From an uncultured Myxococcales bacterium (lineage in GTDB: Bacteria > Myxococcota_A > UBA9042 > DTJE01): 64,000 nt of DNA. Shown here piece by piece: positions 60,667-64,000 of the stretch; positions within the stretch are counted from its first letter, which is position 1, and every line of letters starts with the position of its first letter. The position numbers and the translations under genes were made by a program. Where the stretch lies: NCBI GenBank assembly GCA_903857665.1, contig CAIOFV010000076.1, positions 1 to 64,000 of the forward strand. Direction: 5' to 3'. Below the pieces are notes generated by a model. It made no database searches, was not told the origin of the DNA, and saw only the letters and a list, made by a program, of their open reading frames with translations.

Positions 60667-62163
60667 ATGGCTGCAATGGAGATCCGGCAGGAGCAAAGCC
60701 TCAAGCTCTTGCAGAAACTGGTCCTCACTCCACAACTCCAACTGGCCATCCGTCTTCTTCAATTGTCGCGACTGGAGCTTGCTGAAGAGATCCGCACCCA
60801 ACTGGACGCGAACCCGGTCCTCGAAGAGGACGGCCAGGCCGAAGAAAACCTTTCCTACCAGGACGCCGCCTCCGATTCCGGCGACATGGGCGAGCCCTCC
60901 CCGGCGGAGGCCCCCCCGAGGTCGATGTCCGAGGCGAACGATGTCGTGGACGTGGACCACGAGCCCGGCCCGCGCCTCGACGACGCGGCGGACTGGGATC
61001 GCTTCGTCGAAGGTTACAGCCGCTTTTCCTCGGGCCCCCAGATCCGGGTGACCAACGAGGACTACCCCTCGATCGAATCGACGATCAGCCGCAAGGGCAA
61101 CCTCACCGACCACCTGCTGTGGCAGTTGCAGTTGTCCGACCTGGACGAGGCCGGCCAGGAGGTCGGGGCCTTCATCATCGGGAACCTCAACGACGACGGG
61201 TACCTGCTGGACGTGTCCGACGACGAGATCGCCGCGCACACGAATGCCGACGAGGCGTTCGTGCGCCAGATCCTGCTCCGCATCCAGGCCTTCGACCCGG
61301 TGGGCGTCGCAGCGCGGGACCTGCGGGAATGCCTGCTGATCCAGGCGCGCACGAACCACCCGGACAACGACCGTCTGCGCCTGCTGATCGAAAAGCACCT
61401 GCCCGACCTCGAGCGCAAGAACTTCCCCGCCATCGCACGGGGCCTCCGGTGCAGCCTGGACGAAGTGAAGATCCTCGTGGAAACCATCGTCCGCATGGAG
61501 CCGCGGCCGGGACGCGCATTCGGCACCGACGACGTCGTGTACATCCAGCCGGACGTGTACGTGTTCAAGGTCGGCGGCGAGTACGTGACGGTGCTGAACG
61601 AGGACGGCCTGCCCAAGCTGAAGATCAGCCCCTACTACGAGGCCGCGCTGGGCAGCGGTGCGCCGGGCGAGGCGAGGGACTTCGTCCAGGAAAAGCTGCG
61701 CTCGGCGATGTGGCTGATCCGGTCGATCCACCAGCGTCAGAGCACGATCCGGAAGGTCACGGAAAGCATCATGCGGTTCCAGCGCGACTTCCTGGAAAAG
61801 GGCGTCACGCAGTTGCGGCCGCTGGTGTTGCGCGACGTGGCCGAGGACGTGGGCATGCACGAGTCGACCATCAGCCGTGTGACCACCAACAAGTACGTCC
61901 ACACGCCGCGGGGCATCTTCGAGCTGAAGTACTTCTTCAACAGCCGCATCGGCAGCGTGTACGGCGAGGACCAGTCGTCGGAAAGCGTGAAGTCGCGCAT
62001 CCAGACGCTGGTGGACGCCGAGGACCTGCGGAATCCGTTGTCGGATCAGGAGATCGTCGAACGGCTGCGGCGGGAAAACGTCGTGATCGCCCGGCGGACT
62101 GTGGCCAAGTACCGGGAAGCGCTTGGGATCCTGCCGTCCTCGCGACGGCGTGCGCTGGTGTGA
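60667..62163 (+). CDS. rpoN: RNA polymerase sigma-54 factor
   Basis: This 498-residue sigma-54 has region I, Gln/Leu-rich (EIRQEQSLKLLQKLVLTPQL), which contacts activators. An acidic region II and the core-binding domain with GNLTDHLLWQLQLSDLDEAG follow. The HTH-containing region has VAEDVGMHESTISRVTTNKY. The RpoN box at the C-terminus is IARRTVAKYREALGI. All parts are present and length is normal. AAGGA precedes the ATG at 60667; an ATG three codons later is an alternative. It heads rpoN-hpf-rapZ, the classic nitrogen-related cluster but without ptsN. Confidence 0.97.
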   Translation: MAAMEIRQEQSLKLLQKLVLTPQLQLAIRLLQLSRLELAEEIRTQLDANPVLEEDGQAEENLSYQDAASDSGDMGEPSPAEAPPRSMSEANDVVDVDHEPGPRLDDAADWDRFVEGYSRFSSGPQIRVTNEDYPSIESTISRKGNLTDHLLWQLQLSDLDEAGQEVGAFIIGNLNDDGYLLDVSDDEIAAHTNADEAFVRQILLRIQAFDPVGVAARDLRECLLIQARTNHPDNDRLRLLIEKHLPDLERKNFPAIARGLRCSLDEVKILVETIVRMEPRPGRAFGTDDVVYIQPDVYVFKVGGEYVTVLNEDGLPKLKISPYYEAALGSGAPGEARDFVQEKLRSAMWLIRSIHQRQSTIRKVTESIMRFQRDFLEKGVTQLRPLVLRDVAEDVGMHESTISRVTTNKYVHTPRGIFELKYFFNSRIGSVYGEDQSSESVKSRIQTLVDAEDLRNPLSDQEIVERLRRENVVIARRTVAKYREALGILPSSRRRALV

Positions 62164-62306
62164 ACGGGGGCGGAGCCGACGCCCCCCTGGGCCCGGGACG
62201 GCCGCATCGGTCGTGTCGTGGCCCGTCGAAGGTGGCCCCGGCACGTCCGGGGCTCGAGTCGGCCGGCGCGCTCCCTTTCGCGCCGGACCGACAGGAAGGA
62301 GCGGAT

Positions 62307-62612
62307 ATGCAGGTCAACTTCGTCCTTCGCCAGTTCGATGCCTCGGATGATCTAAGGGCCCTGATCCAGGGCAAGATCGAAAAGCGGCTCGGCAACCTGG
62401 TGGACCATGCCGGGGATGCGCGAGTGACCCTTTCGATGGAGAAGGCCTGGAGCGTGATGGAAGTGGTCGTGACCACGCATGGCGAGGTGTTCAAGAGCAC
62501 CGAGAAGACGACCGACCTGTACCCGACCATCGACGTGGTCATCGACAAGCTCGAGCGCCAGTTGCAGAAGAAGAAGGACCGGGTCCACGACCGCCACACC
62601 GGCCGGGCATGA
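62307..62612 (+). CDS. hpf: Ribosome hibernation-promoting factor, short form
   Basis: This 101-residue protein is of the HPF/YfiA (S30AE) family: FVLRQFDASDDLRALIQGKI, KRLGNLVDHAGDARVTLSME, MEVVVTTHGEVFKSTEKTTD, LYPTIDVVIDKLERQLQKKK. It binds the 30S subunit and stabilises inactive 100S ribosomes. The short form lacks the C-terminal dimerisation domain. It has AGGAAGGAG ahead of the ATG. Position downstream of rpoN is conserved in proteobacteria. Confidence 0.94.
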   Translation: MQVNFVLRQFDASDDLRALIQGKIEKRLGNLVDHAGDARVTLSMEKAWSVMEVVVTTHGEVFKSTEKTTDLYPTIDVVIDKLERQLQKKKDRVHDRHTGRA

Positions 62613-62692
62613 CGCCCTCCGGCCCGGGCACTTCGGCAGCGCCTTGAGGCATCGACGCCCTCCGGCCCGGTACATTCGGGAAGCGAGGCACC

Positions 62693-63559
62693 GTGAGCAC
62701 CGCGCATGTCGTCATCGTCACCGGCCTTTCCGGATCGGGGAAATCGACCGCCATCCGGGCCCTGGAAGACATCGGCTTCTTCTGCATCGACAACCTCCCG
62801 CTGGTCATCCTGGACAAGTTCCTGCTGCTGGCGGAAGACCACGAGCAGGTGCGGCGGGTCGCGCTGGGGATCGACGCCCGGGAGCGCCTGTTCCTGGACA
62901 CGTTCCCGGAGGCGCTGGCCCGCGTGCGCGCCCAGGGGCACCGCGTCGAGATCCTCTTCCTGGACTGCCAGGAGGAGGCCCTGCTGCGGCGGTACTCCGC
63001 GACCCGACGGCGACATCCGCTGGAGGCCGAGGCCGGATCGCTGGCAGCGGCGCTGGAACTGGAGCGGACGCTGCTGGAGCCCCTGAAGGAACAGGCGGCC
63101 TGGATCATCGACACGTCCACGCTGAACGTGCACCAGTTGAAGGCGCGCGTGATGCAGGCCTGGGACCCCGGGCGCTCGCGGCGCACCGGCGTCGTGGTGA
63201 TGTCGTTCGGCTACCGCAACGGCGTGCCCCGCGAGGCGGACTACGTCATCGATTGCCGCGGGCTGCCGAACCCGTACTTCGTCGATGACCTGCGGCCCCT
63301 GACGGGAAGGGATCCGGAAGTACGACGATTCCTGGAGGAAAAGCCCGAATGGCCGCTCTTCCGGGACCGCATCCTGGACCTGTTGCGCACGTCCTTGCCG
63401 ATGCATGAAGCCGAGGAGCGCCCCGTCGTCACCGTCGCCTTCGGGTGCACGGGCGGCCAGCACCGATCGGTGGCGATGGCCATCGTGGTGGCGGAGGCCC
63501 TTCGCGAAGGCGGCCACGCCGTGTCGCTGGCCCACCGGGAACTGGAGGGCGGGGCCTGA
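62693..63559 (+). CDS. rapZ: RNase adapter protein RapZ
   Basis: This 288-residue P-loop protein has Walker A VTGLSGSGKSTAIRAL and FFCIDNLPLVILDKFL. The C-terminal domain has VVMSFGYRNGVPREADYV, PNPYFVDDLRPLTGRD and VTVAFGCTGGQHRSVAMA. RapZ binds small RNAs and nucleotides and steers RNase E in enterobacteria; in other lineages it has related regulatory roles. Start is GTG 62693. It is the last gene of the rpoN-hpf-rapZ group. Confidence 0.96.
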   Translation: MSTAHVVIVTGLSGSGKSTAIRALEDIGFFCIDNLPLVILDKFLLLAEDHEQVRRVALGIDARERLFLDTFPEALARVRAQGHRVEILFLDCQEEALLRRYSATRRRHPLEAEAGSLAAALELERTLLEPLKEQAAWIIDTSTLNVHQLKARVMQAWDPGRSRRTGVVVMSFGYRNGVPREADYVIDCRGLPNPYFVDDLRPLTGRDPEVRRFLEEKPEWPLFRDRILDLLRTSLPMHEAEERPVVTVAFGCTGGQHRSVAMAIVVAEALREGGHAVSLAHRELEGGA

Positions 63560-63684
63560 ACCCGCGGCCCGCCGCCCGCTTTCCCGCAAGCCGCCTGGCC
63601 GCCCGTCACAAGTCCTAATCCTTCTTCGGCGATGGCCTCGGCTGGGGTACAATCCCACCCGGTTGACGATGGAGTGGCACTGCG

Positions 63685-64000
63685 ATGAAGACCCTGGACG
63701 ATGCGGATGTGAAGGACCACCTGGAAGACGCCGAAGAGGATCTGTTCGATGCGACCTCCCTGGCCCGACGGCCGGGCGGCGCACCGATGGCGATGTACCA
63801 CTCGGCCCAGGCGGCCGAGAAGTTCCTGCGCGGGCTGGCCGAGGCGGCGGGGCGGCGCGCGAATCCCATGTGGGACCTGGACCACGTGTACGCGTCGGTC
63901 AAGGACCAGGCGGGGCTGGCGGAAGTGGAAGCGGCCGTTACGGCCCTCTTGATCCACGGGACTCCGGGCAAGGGTTCCGCGTACGCCGGTTCGTCCTCGG
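63685..64000 (+). CDS. HEPN-domain protein, cut by the window edge
   Basis: The first 105 residues have the HEPN pattern: HLEDAEEDLFDATSLA, then MYHSAQAAEKFLRGLAEAAG and a His-bearing WDLDHVYASVK segment. HEPN domains act as RNases in toxin-antitoxin and defence systems, or as substrate-binding domains next to nucleotidyltransferases. The RxxxxH RNase motif is not visible in this part, and the partner gene, if any, lies beyond 64000. TACAAT at 63648-63653 may be its -10 box. The ATG at 63685 has only a weak ribosome site. Confidence 0.75.
   Translation, partial: MKTLDDADVKDHLEDAEEDLFDATSLARRPGGAPMAMYHSAQAAEKFLRGLAEAAGRRANPMWDLDHVYASVKDQAGLAEVEAAVTALLIHGTPGKGSAYAGSSS

Noticed and set aside
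1..64000. tRNA, rRNA, CRISPR arrays, integrases and insertion sequences.
   Set aside because: Scanning the intergenic stretches on both strands showed no T-loop/acceptor pattern, spaced direct repeats, transposase motifs or terminal inverted repeats.

Overview
This window is very GC-rich, with third codon positions almost all G or C, and reads as part of a Gram-negative bacterial chromosome. It has LolA, a TolC-type outer-membrane protein, sigma-54, RapZ, RecBCD and many lipoproteins. Several lipoproteins place a low-complexity Asp/Pro/Val linker between the lipidated Cys and a globular domain, a style common in Myxococcota and other former Deltaproteobacteria. That placement is an inference, not proof. 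I see no rRNA, tRNA, CRISPR array, transposase or phage module. The first ~365 bases do not fit the rest. They hold a 17-bp tandem repeat and then what looks like a vertebrate intron end and ankyrin exon, joined in frame to a bacterial rhodanese lipoprotein. This is most likely a chimeric contig end.

Layout. 366-969: rhodanese lipoprotein lacking its 5' end. 1164-16779 (+): an alpha-2-macroglobulin lipoprotein, then recC-recB-recD with overlapping stops and starts. 16820-24462 (-): a membrane GGDEF protein, a penicillin-acylase-type lipoprotein, EngB, phosphoglycerate kinase and a double-HD (HD-GYP) protein. 24594-34358: lipoproteins, a DUF1003 membrane protein, and a fluoride-channel operon (Fluc, DUF190/CBS, DUF4091 protein). 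34584-42091 (+): a compact eight-gene operon made of an unknown protein, a BtrH-like cysteine acyltransferase, ABC ATPase and permease, acyl carrier protein, ketosynthase, catalytically dead ketosynthase (KS-beta) and a B12-type radical SAM protein. 42110-45380: two divergent lipoproteins, one an alpha-galactosidase-like enzyme. 45558-54006 (-): a housekeeping run ctc-pth-rpsF-rpsR-rplI-rsmE-RDD-secreted protein-aspS-membrane protein. 54140-56894 (-): lolA-rimO-HAD phosphatase. 57007-58389 (-): a TolC-like protein whose promoter carries a dyad operator. 58692-63559 (+): dnaJ (frameshifted by one base), an atypical kinase, rpoN, hpf, rapZ. 63685 to the end: the start of a HEPN protein.

The most promising unit is the 34.6-42.1 kb operon. 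A ketosynthase pair with its own ACP, an enzyme related to one that moves acyl groups off an ACP, a radical SAM enzyme and an exporter together suggest a small ACP-based pathway making and exporting an acylated product. The second striking item is a ~75-bp hairpin repeat with at least four copies: two in tandem inside recC in frame, one forming the C-terminal tail of the KS-beta gene, and one inverted between genes of the same operon. This resembles protein-coding palindromic elements.
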